Shown: positions 33,010 through 43,136 of the stretch, in pieces | How the letters are laid out: every line of letters starts with the position of its first letter | Position numbering within the stretch: the stretch's first letter is position 1 | From: Lacibacter sediminis | GTDB lineage: Bacteria; Bacteroidota; Bacteroidia; Chitinophagales; Chitinophagaceae | Direction: 5' to 3' | NCBI RefSeq assembly: GCF_014168535.1 | Contig: NZ_CP060007.1 | Span: forward strand, 1,612,001-1,676,000 | DNA length: 64,000 nucleotides | The notes under the pieces: model-generated | Database searches by the model: none | The model's input: the letters and a program-made list of their open reading frames with translations, nothing else | What the model was told of the DNA's origin: nothing | Program-made: the position numbers and the translations under genes

Positions 33010-34584
33010 ATGAATAAGTTATATAAAATCATATTCGGGGCTTTGGGAATCATACTTCTCAATTCTTCCTGCAAAAAGTGGCTTACAGAAGAAAATTTCA
33101 CACAGATAAGTTCTGATGTAATTTATAAAGATGAAGCCGGTTTAACCGTAGGCTTGGGAGCACTGTACAATCTACAGCGTACCTACGAAAGAGTGAGCGA
33201 TGCAAACGGATTAACACAAAATAATTTGTGGGTTTATTGTGCAGATGATTTAGGATGTACAAGAACGTTTAACGACGCACAGATCTATAAAGCCAACATG
33301 ACCCCAACAAATTTCCCGACAGGTAAATGGAATTCGGGTTACCAGTTGATCGACAGGGCGAGTGCAATTATTTCGAAAGCTCCGTCTATTACTTTTTCAT
33401 CAGCAGCAAATAAAAACAAACTGATAGCTGAAGCAAAAGTGATCAGGGCGATGACCTATTTCAAACTCTGGCAATTGTATGATAATATTCTTATCGATAC
33501 GATTCCAACAGATGTTACTAATGCGTTTGATGAAGTTACTTATGCACCTGCCGCAAAAGCTGATGTGTTGAATCTTATTAATGCTGATCTCGATTATGCT
33601 ATTGCTAATTTACCTTATACTGCAAAACCCGGTCAGGTGAGCCAGGGCTTAGCCCGTCACCTGCGTGCACAGGTAGCATCATGGCAAAGCGATTGGACTA
33701 CCATGGCTGCTCAGTGTGATGCGATCATTAATAACGGTGGTTACAGTTTGCAGGCAATTGATAAAGTGTTTGGTGCAGATGTAAATCATAAAGAATCGAT
33801 CTATACATTTCAATACGACGAAATAACAGGAGGGACAGATGCGCTTTCAGGCGGAAGTCAACATATTCTGTCAGCTGTGTTTACTGCACGCTATTATGAA
33901 ATGCCCGGTGGTCATATGATTGAAGATAATAATTGGGGTGGTAATTCATTTGCATGGACAACTCCCAATAATTATTTGAAAAGCTTAATGAGTTGGGATC
34001 CTGCAACAGGTCTTTCGCCTGATAAACGTTTCTCCACTTATTTCTATCCTGATACTGTAATTGGTAATAAACCAACATCGCCTTACTATGGATTGAAGTT
34101 GCCCAAGTCTTCTTATCCTGATAATTACAGACAGTATCATTGGAGTATTAAGAAGTACCAGGATTTTTCAAAGCCTGATGGAAGAGCAGGAAGTTTTAAA
34201 GATGTAATTGTTTACCGCTTAGCTGAAACACTTTTAATGGGAGCTGAAGCGCATTGGAGAAAGTCTGGCAACCCGGCCGATCCAACTGCATTGCTTTACA
34301 TTAACAGAGTGAGAACAAGAGCAGGTATGCCTGGTTTTACTTCAATAGATCAGAAAACAATTTTAGAAGAGTCAGCACGTGAGTTAGCGTTTGAAGGAGG
34401 CCGTTGGTTTCTCTTAAAGAGAATGGGTGTGCTGATATCACAGGTAAATCAATATCATACATTCGGCAGTGCTAAAACAAATGAAGCTGTGTTTCCAATG
34501 CAATCACATATGGTTCGCTGGCCAATTCCACAAAGTCAGATCGATCTCATGGCACCGAATTTTCCGCAGAACCCCAACTATTAA
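33010..34584 (+). CDS. SusD/RagB-family surface glycan-binding lipoprotein
   Basis: The open frame begins at 32935 inside the SusC gene, but the ATG at 33010 gives a proper lipoprotein signal (IILLNSSCKKW) and ~524 aa. TPR-type helices are visible (AEAKVIRAMTYFKLWQLYDNI, NADLDYAIANLP), and the C-terminus has the usual RELAFEGGRWFLLKRMG. It binds glycan on the cell surface and forms a lid on SusC. Confidence 0.94.
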   Translation: MNKLYKIIFGALGIILLNSSCKKWLTEENFTQISSDVIYKDEAGLTVGLGALYNLQRTYERVSDANGLTQNNLWVYCADDLGCTRTFNDAQIYKANMTPTNFPTGKWNSGYQLIDRASAIISKAPSITFSSAANKNKLIAEAKVIRAMTYFKLWQLYDNILIDTIPTDVTNAFDEVTYAPAAKADVLNLINADLDYAIANLPYTAKPGQVSQGLARHLRAQVASWQSDWTTMAAQCDAIINNGGYSLQAIDKVFGADVNHKESIYTFQYDEITGGTDALSGGSQHILSAVFTARYYEMPGGHMIEDNNWGGNSFAWTTPNNYLKSLMSWDPATGLSPDKRFSTYFYPDTVIGNKPTSPYYGLKLPKSSYPDNYRQYHWSIKKYQDFSKPDGRAGSFKDVIVYRLAETLLMGAEAHWRKSGNPADPTALLYINRVRTRAGMPGFTSIDQKTILEESARELAFEGGRWFLLKRMGVLISQVNQYHTFGSAKTNEAVFPMQSHMVRWPIPQSQIDLMAPNFPQNPNY

Positions 34585-34596
34585 GCTGTTCTTATT

Positions 34597-34632
34597 AAAA
34601 GCAGGACTGTAGAAATGTACAGTCCTGCTTTT
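34597..34632 (+). terminator. Terminator or attenuating hairpin after SusD
   Basis: A perfect 15-bp stem AAAAGCAGGACTGTA / TACAGTCCTGCTTTT with a 6-nt loop, then T-rich sequence. It sits between SusD and the GH3 gene and may reduce read-through into the enzyme genes. Confidence 0.8.
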
Positions 34633-34665
34633 ATCATTCTTTTTATGTATTGCAATTAACCAGGA

Positions 34666-36864
34666 ATGAAACGTTTCTTTTTATATTTTTTATCTCTTTT
34701 ATTCTCGTCGTTTGTTTCAGCACAAACAACTGTACCACTTTACAAAAATAAAAATGCATCCATTGAAAGCCGGATCGAAGATTTGTTGAAACGCATGACA
34801 ATTGAAGAAAAAATTCTTCAAATGAATCAATGGACGTATGGAAAGAATGCAAATGCCAATAACATTGAAGCAAGCATGAAAGCTGTGCGGCCGGAAATCG
34901 GTTCACTCATTTATCGAAGCATCAATCCTGTTTATAAAAATCAGATCCAGCGCAAAGCGATGGAGCAATCAAGGCTTGGCATTCCGATTCTCATGGGCTT
35001 TGATGTGATCCACGGCTATCGTACTATTTTTCCGATTCCACTTGCGCAGGCCTGTTCATGGAATACTGATCTGGTGAAAGATGCCTGTTCTGTTGCTGCA
35101 AAAGAATCGAAACTCTCCGGCGTTGACTGGACGTTTTCTCCAATGGTTGATGTGGCTCGTGATGCACGTTGGGGCAGAGTTGCAGAAGGCTATGGAGAAG
35201 ATCCTTATGCGAATGCCATGTTTGCTGTTGCATCGATTAAAGGTTATCAGGGAAATAAATTATCAGATCCATATTCTATTGCTGCATGTATTAAACATTA
35301 TATCGGTTACAGTTTATCTGAAGGTGGTCGTGATTATCGCTATGCAGATGTATCGGCACAAACGATGTGGGAAACATTTATGCCGCCTTACGAAGCAGGT
35401 GTAAAAGCAGGTGCTGCCACATTGATGAGTTCGTTTAATGATATCAGTGGTATACCTGCATCTGCAAATCCATATACATTAACGGAGATATTAAAGAAGC
35501 GTTGGAAACACGATGGCTTTGTAGTATCTGATTGGGGTTCGGTTGAAAATTTAATTCCGCAAGGATTTGCAAAAGATAAAAAAGAAGCGGCCTGGTTGAG
35601 TTTCATGTCGGGAGTAGAGATGGACATGGTTGATAATATTTATGTTGAACATTTACCACAACTCGTAAAGGAGAAAAAAATTCCGATGAGTAAGATCGAT
35701 GAGGCGGTGCGTAGAATTCTTCGTATCAAATTCCGATTGGGATTATTTGAACAACCCTATGTTGTGGAGCTTCCTGAAAACGAACGTTACTATCAACCTG
35801 AAAGCATGCATATTGCAGAACAGCTTGCTGCAGAGTCGATGGTGTTGCTGAAAAATAATAAGCAAACACTTCCGGTAAATAAATCAGTCAAAAGGATTGC
35901 ACTGATCGGGCCAATGGTAAAAGATAGCATTAACATCATGGGTTCATGGGAAGGACAAGGTGTACCCGAAGCAGTTGAAACTATATATGAAGGTTTTGAA
36001 AAAGAATTTAACGGCAAAGCAAGTTTGCATTATGCAAAAGGTTGTGCGTTTGAAGGATCAGATGAAAGTGGATTTGAAGAGGCCGTGAATACAGCCATGC
36101 AATCAGATGTAATCATTGTTTGCATCGGCGAAATGAAAAAGTGGAGCGGCGAAAATGCATCACGTTCAACTATTGCATTGCCCGTCATCCAGGAACGTTT
36201 GGTGAGTGCATTAAAGAAAACAGGAAAGCCCATCGTTCTTATTCTATCCAATGGCCGTCCGTTAGAGTTGGGAAATTTAGAAAACTTATCGGATGCTATT
36301 TTAGAAATATGGCAACCGGGTATTGCAGGTGGTAGTGCCGTTGCAGGAATGGTTTCCGGCCGGTTAAATCCTTCCGGTAAATTGGCGATCACGTTTCCAT
36401 TAACAACAGGACAAATCCCAACATATTACAACATGCGTCAGTCGGCTCGTCCTAAACTCGGCGGCTACCAGGATATTCCTACTGAACCAAAGTATGTATT
36501 TGGTTATGGATTGAGTTATACAAGTTTCACTTATGGTGATGTGAAGTTATCTGCGACACGCTTTTCAAAAAATCAAAAAATAACAGCATCGGTTGAAGTA
36601 ACAAACAGCGGAGCCATGGATGGAAAGGAAACGCTGTTGTGGTTTATAGCAGATCCTGTTGCATCCATCACAAGACCCATGAAGGAGTTGAAATTCTTTG
36701 AAAAGAAAGAATTGAAAACTGGCGAGCGGAAAATATTCACGTTTGAAATTGATCCTATGCGTGATTTGAGTTTTCCTGATGCAAATGGAATGAGGCGATT
36801 GGAAAGTGGCGATTATTATCTCATCGTCAATGGTCAAAAAATAAAGTTTGAACTGATTGATTAA
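34666..36864 (+). CDS. bglX: GH3 beta-glucosidase (BglX-like), secreted
   Basis: 732 aa with a signal peptide (LSLLFSSFVSAQ), so periplasmic. The GH3 N-terminal barrel has the nucleophile in GFVVSDWGS (Asp289); the C-terminal sandwich has GENASRSTIALP and a fibronectin-III-like end (NSGAMDGKETLLWF). It removes terminal beta-linked glucose, or possibly xylose, from oligosaccharides. It follows SusC/SusD in one direction. Confidence 0.94.
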   Translation: MKRFFLYFLSLLFSSFVSAQTTVPLYKNKNASIESRIEDLLKRMTIEEKILQMNQWTYGKNANANNIEASMKAVRPEIGSLIYRSINPVYKNQIQRKAMEQSRLGIPILMGFDVIHGYRTIFPIPLAQACSWNTDLVKDACSVAAKESKLSGVDWTFSPMVDVARDARWGRVAEGYGEDPYANAMFAVASIKGYQGNKLSDPYSIAACIKHYIGYSLSEGGRDYRYADVSAQTMWETFMPPYEAGVKAGAATLMSSFNDISGIPASANPYTLTEILKKRWKHDGFVVSDWGSVENLIPQGFAKDKKEAAWLSFMSGVEMDMVDNIYVEHLPQLVKEKKIPMSKIDEAVRRILRIKFRLGLFEQPYVVELPENERYYQPESMHIAEQLAAESMVLLKNNKQTLPVNKSVKRIALIGPMVKDSINIMGSWEGQGVPEAVETIYEGFEKEFNGKASLHYAKGCAFEGSDESGFEEAVNTAMQSDVIIVCIGEMKKWSGENASRSTIALPVIQERLVSALKKTGKPIVLILSNGRPLELGNLENLSDAILEIWQPGIAGGSAVAGMVSGRLNPSGKLAITFPLTTGQIPTYYNMRQSARPKLGGYQDIPTEPKYVFGYGLSYTSFTYGDVKLSATRFSKNQKITASVEVTNSGAMDGKETLLWFIADPVASITRPMKELKFFEKKELKTGERKIFTFEIDPMRDLSFPDANGMRRLESGDYYLIVNGQKIKFELID

Positions 36865-36898
36865 ACATTGAAATCACAAACACATTAAAACAAGTCAA

Positions 36899-37348
36899 AT
36901 GAGAAGCAGAGAAATACCGGTTATTGTTGATCGATTATTCGAGGCTATTGAAAAACTGATACCTGAATACATGGAGAACCCTGCAGACAATTGTATTTCC
37001 AATGGCAATGTTGCTGCATGCATCATTGATGAAAACGGACATACACACGGTAAAATGTTTGGTACAGATAAACCAAGATTACGTCAGTCGTATAAAGTGG
37101 CATGGACAAAAGCCAGCCAGGTTTGGCTTACCGGAATAAAAACCGGTGAGTACGAAAAGAAAGTATTTAATAAAGAAGTAGGCGAAAACGCAAATGGAAT
37201 AGAAGCACCCGATTTAATTGGATGGGAAGGTGGTCAGCCTTTGGAATTAAAAAACGGTGTAAAATTTTCAGTAGGCTTTAGTGGCTTCAGAGGTACCACC
37301 GATCTTGAAATTATGGTAAAGGCATTGGCTACAGTTGACGAAGTTTAA
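36899..37348 (+). CDS. GlcG/HbpS-family protein
   Basis: 149 aa of the DUF336 (GlcG/HbpS) fold: AACIIDENGHTHGKMFG, a helix with QSYKVAWTKASQVW, and the closing GLRG-like VGFSGFRGTTDLEI. Members bind heme or cobalamin or accompany sugar-oxidising enzymes; the role here is unknown. It has no signal peptide and lies 34 nt after the GH3 gene. Its end overlaps the open frame of the next gene but not the start I choose there. Confidence 0.85.
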   Translation: MRSREIPVIVDRLFEAIEKLIPEYMENPADNCISNGNVAACIIDENGHTHGKMFGTDKPRLRQSYKVAWTKASQVWLTGIKTGEYEKKVFNKEVGENANGIEAPDLIGWEGGQPLELKNGVKFSVGFSGFRGTTDLEIMVKALATVDEV

Positions 37349-37379
37349 TGATCAAACAACTTATCAAAATAATTATTGG

Positions 37380-38375
37380 ATGAGATACCTGGCAAATGAA
37401 CAGCGGTACACGAAGATGGAATACCGCCGATGCGGAAACAGCGGATTGAAATTGCCTGCTGTTTCATTGGGGCTTTGGCACAACTTCGGTCATATCGATC
37501 AATTGGAAAATGCACGTAACATATTGCGTGTTGCATTTGATAACGGTATCACACATTTTGATCTTGCAAATAATTATGGTCCGCCTCCGGGATCAGCAGA
37601 AGAAAATTTCGGTAAGATCTTTAAAGATGATTTTACTTCTTATCGTGATGAACTCATTATTTCAAGCAAGGCAGGCTGGGGTATGTGGCCCGGTCCTTAT
37701 GGCGATTGGGGTTCGAAAAAATATTTAACTGCAAGTCTTGATCAAAGTTTAAAACGCATGGGGCTTGATTATGTTGATATATTTTATCATCATCGTCCCG
37801 ATCCGGAAACGCCGTTAGAAGAAACGATGGGTACACTTGATCTGATGGTGCGACAAGGGAAGGCGTTGTATGTCGGCATCTCAAGTTATCAACCTGAAGA
37901 AGCAGCAAAAGCCATTTCAATTTTAAAAGAATTGGGAACACCCTGTTTAATTCATCAGCCAAAATATTCAATGTTCGATCGTTGGGTGGAAGATGGTTTG
38001 CTGGATGTGTTGGAGCAGAATGCAGTAGGCTGCATTCCGTTTTCGCCATTGGCACAAGGTTTACTTTCAAACAAGTATTTGAAAGGTATTCCTGATGGTT
38101 CACGGGCAGCAAGTCATCGTGGCAATGGCGCCATTGATGAAGACCATGTATCTGATGAGAAGATCAATAAAGTGCGTGCATTGAATGTGCTGGCAGAAGA
38201 GCGTGGACAGAACCTTGCACAAATGGCACTCGCATGGATATTGAAAGATAAACGCATCAGCTCTGTTTTAATTGGTGTAAGCAAACCTGAACAGGTATTG
38301 GATTCATTGAAGTGTCTTGATAATTATTCGTTCACCGATGAAGAGTTACTGCGCATCAATAATATTTTAAACTAA
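37380..38375 (+). CDS. yghZ: Aldo/keto reductase, L-glyceraldehyde-3-phosphate reductase (YghZ) type
   Basis: The ATG at 37380 (RYLANEQRYTKMEYRRCG) matches the N-terminus of E. coli YghZ closely, giving ~331 aa. The (beta/alpha)8 aldo-keto reductase signatures are GITHFDLANNYGPPPGSAEENFG (catalytic Asp/Tyr), AGWGMWPGPYGDWGS, LLIHQP-like CLIHQPKYSMFDRW and SSVLIGVSKPEQV (NADPH site). It reduces aldehydes or ketoses with NADPH. In this locus it could process keto-sugars, by inference from the neighbours. Confidence 0.93.
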   Translation: MRYLANEQRYTKMEYRRCGNSGLKLPAVSLGLWHNFGHIDQLENARNILRVAFDNGITHFDLANNYGPPPGSAEENFGKIFKDDFTSYRDELIISSKAGWGMWPGPYGDWGSKKYLTASLDQSLKRMGLDYVDIFYHHRPDPETPLEETMGTLDLMVRQGKALYVGISSYQPEEAAKAISILKELGTPCLIHQPKYSMFDRWVEDGLLDVLEQNAVGCIPFSPLAQGLLSNKYLKGIPDGSRAASHRGNGAIDEDHVSDEKINKVRALNVLAEERGQNLAQMALAWILKDKRISSVLIGVSKPEQVLDSLKCLDNYSFTDEELLRINNILN

Positions 38376-38378
38376 CAG

Positions 38379-39899
38379 ATGAACATGCGTAATCAAAAAC
38401 CTATAGCAATATTTCTCTTCTGTTTGTCTTTTCTCATAAATCTGCATGCGCAGATTCCCGGATCCAGGATCGGGATGTTTGATGTGTTTACTGATGTTGG
38501 TTCACCCATAATTGCAGGAAGCGCAAGTTATCATGAACCTTCACAAACATATCGTCTTACAGGTTCGGGTTCAAACATCTGGTTTGGAAGAGATAGCTTT
38601 TCGTTTGTAAGCAAAAAAGTGAATGGTGATTTCATTCTGCAAACACAGGTAAAGTTTATTGGCGAAGGACATGAGCTGCACCGTAAAGCAGGATTGATGA
38701 TCAGAAGTTCACTGGCTACAAATTCTCCTGTCATCGCATGCACTGTTCATGGTGATGGACTCACTTCTTTTCAATACCGCACAACTGCAGACGGAACGAT
38801 GAAAGAAATCAAGATGACGATCAAATCGCCGGATGTATTACAACTGGAGAAAAAGGGAACTACTTATACGATGTCGGTTGCACGTTTTGGTGAAGTATAT
38901 CAGGTGCAGCAATTAGACAGTATCGATCTTGGAACGGATGTGTTGGCTGGTCTGTTCATCTGTTCGCACAGTAATTTGTTTTCGGAAGAGGTACTGTTTA
39001 GTAATACTAGAATGTTTCATACAGCACCAGATAGTTTGGTGCAATACAGAACTTATCTCGGAAGCTTATTAGAAATAATGGATGTTACAACAGGTCATCG
39101 GGAAATAGTTGCAAGCGCTGCAGGTTCATGGCAGGCGCCTAACTGGACACCCGATGGAAAAACACTTATCTACAATGCAAGTGGCAAACTGTACAACTTC
39201 GATTTAGCGACAAAACAATCAACCTTGCTGAATACTGATTTTGCTGTGAAGAATAACAATGATCATGTTTTGACATTCGATGGTAAACAGATCGGTATCA
39301 GTCATCATGCAGCTGAAGCAAAAGGTCAATCGGTTGTTTACACTGTTCCTGTTACAGGTGGTGTGCCCAAACGAATCACAACCAAAAGTCCCTCTTATTT
39401 TCATGGATGGTCGCCCGACAATCAATTTTTATTATACACAGGCGAACGCAATGGTGATTTTGATATTTATAAAATTTCAAAAGATGGGGGGAAAGAAATT
39501 CAACTAACAAAAACAAAAGGGTTGGATGATGGTTCAGAATACTCACCTGACGGAAAGTTTATTTATTTCAATTCTGCACGCACGGGAAAAATGCAGATCT
39601 GGCGGATGGATGCTGACGGGAAAAATCAAACACAGTTAACGTTTGATGAAATGAATAATTGGTTTCCGCATGTTTCACCCGATAACAAATGGCTGGTGTT
39701 TATTTCATTCTCCAAAGATGTACCTGCAGAGAAACATCCTTTTTATGAGCGTGTGTATTTGCGTTTAATGCCGGTAGAAGGTGGCGAAACGAAAGTGATT
39801 TCATACTTGTACGGCGGACAAGGAACAATGAATGTTCCAAGTTGGTCGCCCGATAGCAAGAAGATCGCATTTATAAGCAACGGAACATTCAATCAATAA
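38379..39899 (+). CDS. Secreted PD40 (TolB-like propeller) protein with N-terminal DUF1349-like domain
   Basis: 506 aa with a signal peptide (FLFCLSFLINLHAQ). Residues ~25-215 form a jelly-roll-like, DUF1349-like domain (IWFGRDSFSFVSKKVNGDFIL, GLMIRSSLATNSPV). The second half is a beta-propeller with PD40 repeats: PNWTPDGKTLIYNA, HGWSPDNQFLLYTG, SEYSPDGKFIYFNSAR, PHVSPDNKWLVFIS, PSWSPDSKKIAFIS. It should be periplasmic or surface-bound; it may bind glycan but has no visible catalytic site. It starts 4 nt after the aldo/keto reductase. Confidence 0.85.
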   Translation: MNMRNQKPIAIFLFCLSFLINLHAQIPGSRIGMFDVFTDVGSPIIAGSASYHEPSQTYRLTGSGSNIWFGRDSFSFVSKKVNGDFILQTQVKFIGEGHELHRKAGLMIRSSLATNSPVIACTVHGDGLTSFQYRTTADGTMKEIKMTIKSPDVLQLEKKGTTYTMSVARFGEVYQVQQLDSIDLGTDVLAGLFICSHSNLFSEEVLFSNTRMFHTAPDSLVQYRTYLGSLLEIMDVTTGHREIVASAAGSWQAPNWTPDGKTLIYNASGKLYNFDLATKQSTLLNTDFAVKNNNDHVLTFDGKQIGISHHAAEAKGQSVVYTVPVTGGVPKRITTKSPSYFHGWSPDNQFLLYTGERNGDFDIYKISKDGGKEIQLTKTKGLDDGSEYSPDGKFIYFNSARTGKMQIWRMDADGKNQTQLTFDEMNNWFPHVSPDNKWLVFISFSKDVPAEKHPFYERVYLRLMPVEGGETKVISYLYGGQGTMNVPSWSPDSKKIAFISNGTFNQ

Positions 39900-39915
39900 T
39901 CTGAAAAAATAAAAC

Positions 39916-40875
39916 ATGCATACATCTTTTATAAAATCAACAAATACAAAAAGTGTGAGACTGTTCAGCATTGTAATGGTCTTATGCTTGAGCACTGTTG
40001 TTACAACAACTATGGCACAGAAAAAGAAAAACGACGTGCCGGTTATATCTGCATTGAATGCTTATTCATTCAGCGATCTGTTGTCTGCAAAGGATACACG
40101 TGATAAACAACAGGTCTATTCATTATTCAATCTGCTTGATTGGTGTGCTGTGAAGAAAATTAAAGCACTTGATCCAACAGCTTATTTCTTTCCTACGTAT
40201 CCGGAAGTACCATCTGATGAATACCTGAAAAAATTTAAAGACAGGGCAAAGGAGTTAGACATTGTGATCAGTGGAACAGGTATACGCAACGATTTTGCTT
40301 CACCTGATCCAAAAGTACGTGCAGCAGGGGTGGAGCTGGCGAAAAAATGGATCGTTGCTGCTTCTAAAATGGGAGCACCGGTGCTGCGTGTGTTTTCCGG
40401 CGAAATTCCAAAGGGCTACGAAAATAAATGGAATGAAGTAGCAGGATGGATGATCGAGTGCTACAAAGAATGTGTGGTTTATGGCGAAAAGTATGGAGTA
40501 AAGATCGGCATACAGAATCATGGCGATATGCTGCAAACAGCAGAGCAATGTATTTATGTGTTGAAGGGAGTCAATTCAAAATGGGCAGGTATTATTGTTG
40601 ATGTTGGCAATTTCAAAACAGAAGATCCATACAAAGATATTGCTGCAGTTGTTCCCTATGCAGTTAACTGGCAGGTGAAAGAAAGTGTGTTTGGTATTGG
40701 AAGCAAAGTCCCTACCGATTACAAGCGTCTTGTGCAAATCATTAAAGATGGTGGTTATAAAGGCTACCTGCCTGTTGAAACATTGTTGGTACGTGGTACA
40801 CCGTACGATCCATTTGCATTAGTACCTGCCATGATTAATGATCTGAACAAAGCTATTAGCGAAGTATATAAATAA
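39916..40875 (+). CDS. Sugar phosphate isomerase/epimerase-like TIM barrel, exported
   Basis: 319 aa. An N-terminal hydrophobic stretch (FSIVMVLCLSTVVTTTMAQ) reads as a signal peptide, although the preceding region is long. The barrel has AP-endonuclease-2 family features: VISGTGIRNDF, APVLRVFSGEIP, IGIQNHGDMLQT (metal ligands), IIVDVGNF and LPVETL. Exported members of this family occur with DUF1080 proteins and Gfo/Idh/MocA dehydrogenases in Bacteroidota loci, consistent with keto-sugar chemistry in the periplasm. Confidence 0.82.
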   Translation: MHTSFIKSTNTKSVRLFSIVMVLCLSTVVTTTMAQKKKNDVPVISALNAYSFSDLLSAKDTRDKQQVYSLFNLLDWCAVKKIKALDPTAYFFPTYPEVPSDEYLKKFKDRAKELDIVISGTGIRNDFASPDPKVRAAGVELAKKWIVAASKMGAPVLRVFSGEIPKGYENKWNEVAGWMIECYKECVVYGEKYGVKIGIQNHGDMLQTAEQCIYVLKGVNSKWAGIIVDVGNFKTEDPYKDIAAVVPYAVNWQVKESVFGIGSKVPTDYKRLVQIIKDGGYKGYLPVETLLVRGTPYDPFALVPAMINDLNKAISEVYK

Positions 40876-40905
40876 TCTGCAACGATTTAACTCAATTCAT
40901 TTGTA

Positions 40906-41931
40906 ATGAAAACAAAGATCAGGTTTCCATTTTCCGGAATAATTGTATTGCTGTTTGTCAGTTCAACACTATCAGCACAAAACACTAATAAAGCTAATTA
41001 TGCATTTGAGCAAAATAAGCGACTCGGTCGTGGTGTAAATATTATTGGCTACGATCCTTTATGGAAAGATTCTTCCAAGGCCAGGATGAAAGCAAAGCAT
41101 TTTAAACTCATTAAAGAAGCAGGGTTTAACAATGTGCGTATTGTGATTGCTCCGTTTAAATTCTCCATGGGTGATTCCGCATATACGATCAAACCAGATT
41201 TTTTTGTCACGCTTGATTGGGCTATTAAAGAAGCATTGAAAAATAAGTTGATGGCGATTGTTGATTTTCATGAACACAATGCCATTGCAAAAGACCCAAT
41301 GGGCAATATGCCGAAGATATTGGCGATGTGGAAACAGATCGCTGAGCATTGTAAGGGATATTCCAATGATGTGATGTTTGAATTATGCAATGAGCCGAAC
41401 ATGAAACCGGAAACATGGAATACGATTCAAAGTGAAGCGTATAAAGTTGTGCGTAAATCAAATCCTAACAGAACGATCATCATTGGCACCATCAATGGCA
41501 ACCAGATCAAATTTTTACCTGATTTGAAATTACTGGAAGAAGACCGAAACATCATTGTGGCAATTCATTATTACAGTCCCATACAGTTTACGCACCAGGG
41601 TGCGCCATGGTCGGTACGGAATAAAGACCTGAGCGGAATTGAATGGACGCAAAGCAAAGCGCAGGAAGATTCTGTGAAAGCAGATTTTGATTTTGCTCAG
41701 CAATGGTCAATGAAAAATAAGCGGCCATTAACACTCGGCGAATTTGGGGCGTATGAAAAAGCAGATATGGCTTCACGTATCAAGTGGACAAATTATATCG
41801 CAAGACAAGCGGAAGCAAGAAACTGGAGCTGGAGTTACTGGCAATTCGATTCTGATTTTATTCTGTATGATATGAGTAAAGATGATTGGGTGGAATCAAT
41901 CAAACAGGCATTAATACCGGCTAAGAAATAA
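40906..41931 (+). CDS. GH5-family glycoside hydrolase 1, secreted
   Basis: 341 aa with a signal peptide (IVLLFVSSTLSAQ). The clan GH-A barrel is complete: GVNIIGYD, NNVRIVIAPF, VDFHEHNA, the acid/base FELCNEPN (Glu163), VAIHYYSP and the nucleophile TLGEFGA (Glu279), then WSYWQFDS. It is an endo-type beta-glycanase (cellulase, mannanase or xyloglucanase); the exact subfamily cannot be read here. Confidence 0.93.
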   Translation: MKTKIRFPFSGIIVLLFVSSTLSAQNTNKANYAFEQNKRLGRGVNIIGYDPLWKDSSKARMKAKHFKLIKEAGFNNVRIVIAPFKFSMGDSAYTIKPDFFVTLDWAIKEALKNKLMAIVDFHEHNAIAKDPMGNMPKILAMWKQIAEHCKGYSNDVMFELCNEPNMKPETWNTIQSEAYKVVRKSNPNRTIIIGTINGNQIKFLPDLKLLEEDRNIIVAIHYYSPIQFTHQGAPWSVRNKDLSGIEWTQSKAQEDSVKADFDFAQQWSMKNKRPLTLGEFGAYEKADMASRIKWTNYIARQAEARNWSWSYWQFDSDFILYDMSKDDWVESIKQALIPAKK

Positions 41932-41940
41932 TACAATGTG

Positions 41941-43134
41941 ATGGTACGAAACGGTCGTGTGATACGTGCAGGAATTATTGGCTCCGGCTTTGCGGCGAAG
42001 TTTCATTTCGAAGCAGTCAAAAGGGTGTACTCTGCGAATGTAGTGGTAGCAGGCGCTTATTCTACAAACAAGGATAGGTTAAATGCGTTTACGCAACCAA
42101 GGGAAATAAAAAGTTATGAAAGCCTGGAAGCATTGATCGCAGCATCAGATGTGCTTCATATATGTACGCCGCCATCAACACATGAAGAAATGTTGATACA
42201 GGTGTTGAAACAAGATAAGCATGTAATAGTAGAGAAACCTTTCACCGGTTATTTTGGCGATGGAACTGCAGCATTCAACGGCGATACTTTTTCACGTAAA
42301 GAAGGATTAGCCTTCGCTTTGAAAAGTATTGAACGGATATTATCGGCAGAGAAAGAAAGCAAAGGTTCGATCATGTATGCGGAGAACTGGGTGTATGCGC
42401 CGGCTATTCAAAAAGAACGTGAGCTCATTGAAAAAACCGATGCACAGATTTTATGGATACAGGCACAGCAATCGCATTCAGGTTCACATTCGTTGGATTA
42501 TGGACAGTGGCGTCTTTCAGGCGGTGGCTCTCTAATGGGCAAGGGCAGTCATCCATTAACTGCGGCTATTTATTTAAAACAGGTGGAAGGACTTTCAAGA
42601 AATAAAAAATCGATTCGCCCAAAAACAGTTTCGGCAAGAACACATGCTGTTACACGGATGCCGGGTTATAAAAACGAAAGTCATCTGAGAGATACGTACA
42701 AGGATGTAGAAGATTATGCAACAGTTCATGTGGTATTTGAAGATGGCAGCGTTGCAGATATTGTTGCAAGTGAATTATTACATGGAGGTGTGAAGAATTA
42801 TGTAGAAGTGCATGCAAACAACCACCGGACTATTTGCAATATCGCACCCAACAATGCGATGCAAACGTATAATCCTTTGGAAGAAAATTTCAGTGATGTG
42901 TATGTAGTGGAGAAAACGGGCACGAAACAAGGTTGGTCATTTATTTCACCCGATGAAGCATGGTTCAACGGGTATCAGCATGAGATGGAAGCGTTTTATC
43001 GTACAGCAGCAGTTGGTGAAGCCATCGAAAGTAACAGTCAATTGGCAGCAGATGTCATTGCAACGATTTATGCGGCCTATGTTTCTGCAGAAAGTCGGGG
43101 TGAAGAAGTAGCGATACCAATTATTAATTCGTAA
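41941..43134 (+). CDS. Gfo/Idh/MocA-family oxidoreductase
   Basis: The ATG at 41941 gives 397 aa; a GTG one codon earlier is also in frame. Rossmann motif IIGSGFAAKFHF at the N-terminus, VLHICTPPSTHEE and the catalytic-site VIVEKPFTG. C-terminal domain with MGKGSHPLTAAIYLK. It oxidises or reduces a sugar or cyclitol with a bound or free nicotinamide. There is no signal peptide, so it is cytoplasmic, unlike the epimerase-like protein. Confidence 0.92.
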   Translation: MVRNGRVIRAGIIGSGFAAKFHFEAVKRVYSANVVVAGAYSTNKDRLNAFTQPREIKSYESLEALIAASDVLHICTPPSTHEEMLIQVLKQDKHVIVEKPFTGYFGDGTAAFNGDTFSRKEGLAFALKSIERILSAEKESKGSIMYAENWVYAPAIQKERELIEKTDAQILWIQAQQSHSGSHSLDYGQWRLSGGGSLMGKGSHPLTAAIYLKQVEGLSRNKKSIRPKTVSARTHAVTRMPGYKNESHLRDTYKDVEDYATVHVVFEDGSVADIVASELLHGGVKNYVEVHANNHRTICNIAPNNAMQTYNPLEENFSDVYVVEKTGTKQGWSFISPDEAWFNGYQHEMEAFYRTAAVGEAIESNSQLAADVIATIYAAYVSAESRGEEVAIPIINS

Positions 43135-43136
43135 AC

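Noticed and set aside
34665..34674. Perfect palindrome GAAACGTTTC, like a LacI-family operator
   Set aside because: It lies on the start codon of the GH3 gene and encodes its Met-Lys-Arg-Phe start, so the palindrome may be a coding coincidence. No second copy with the same flanks was seen.
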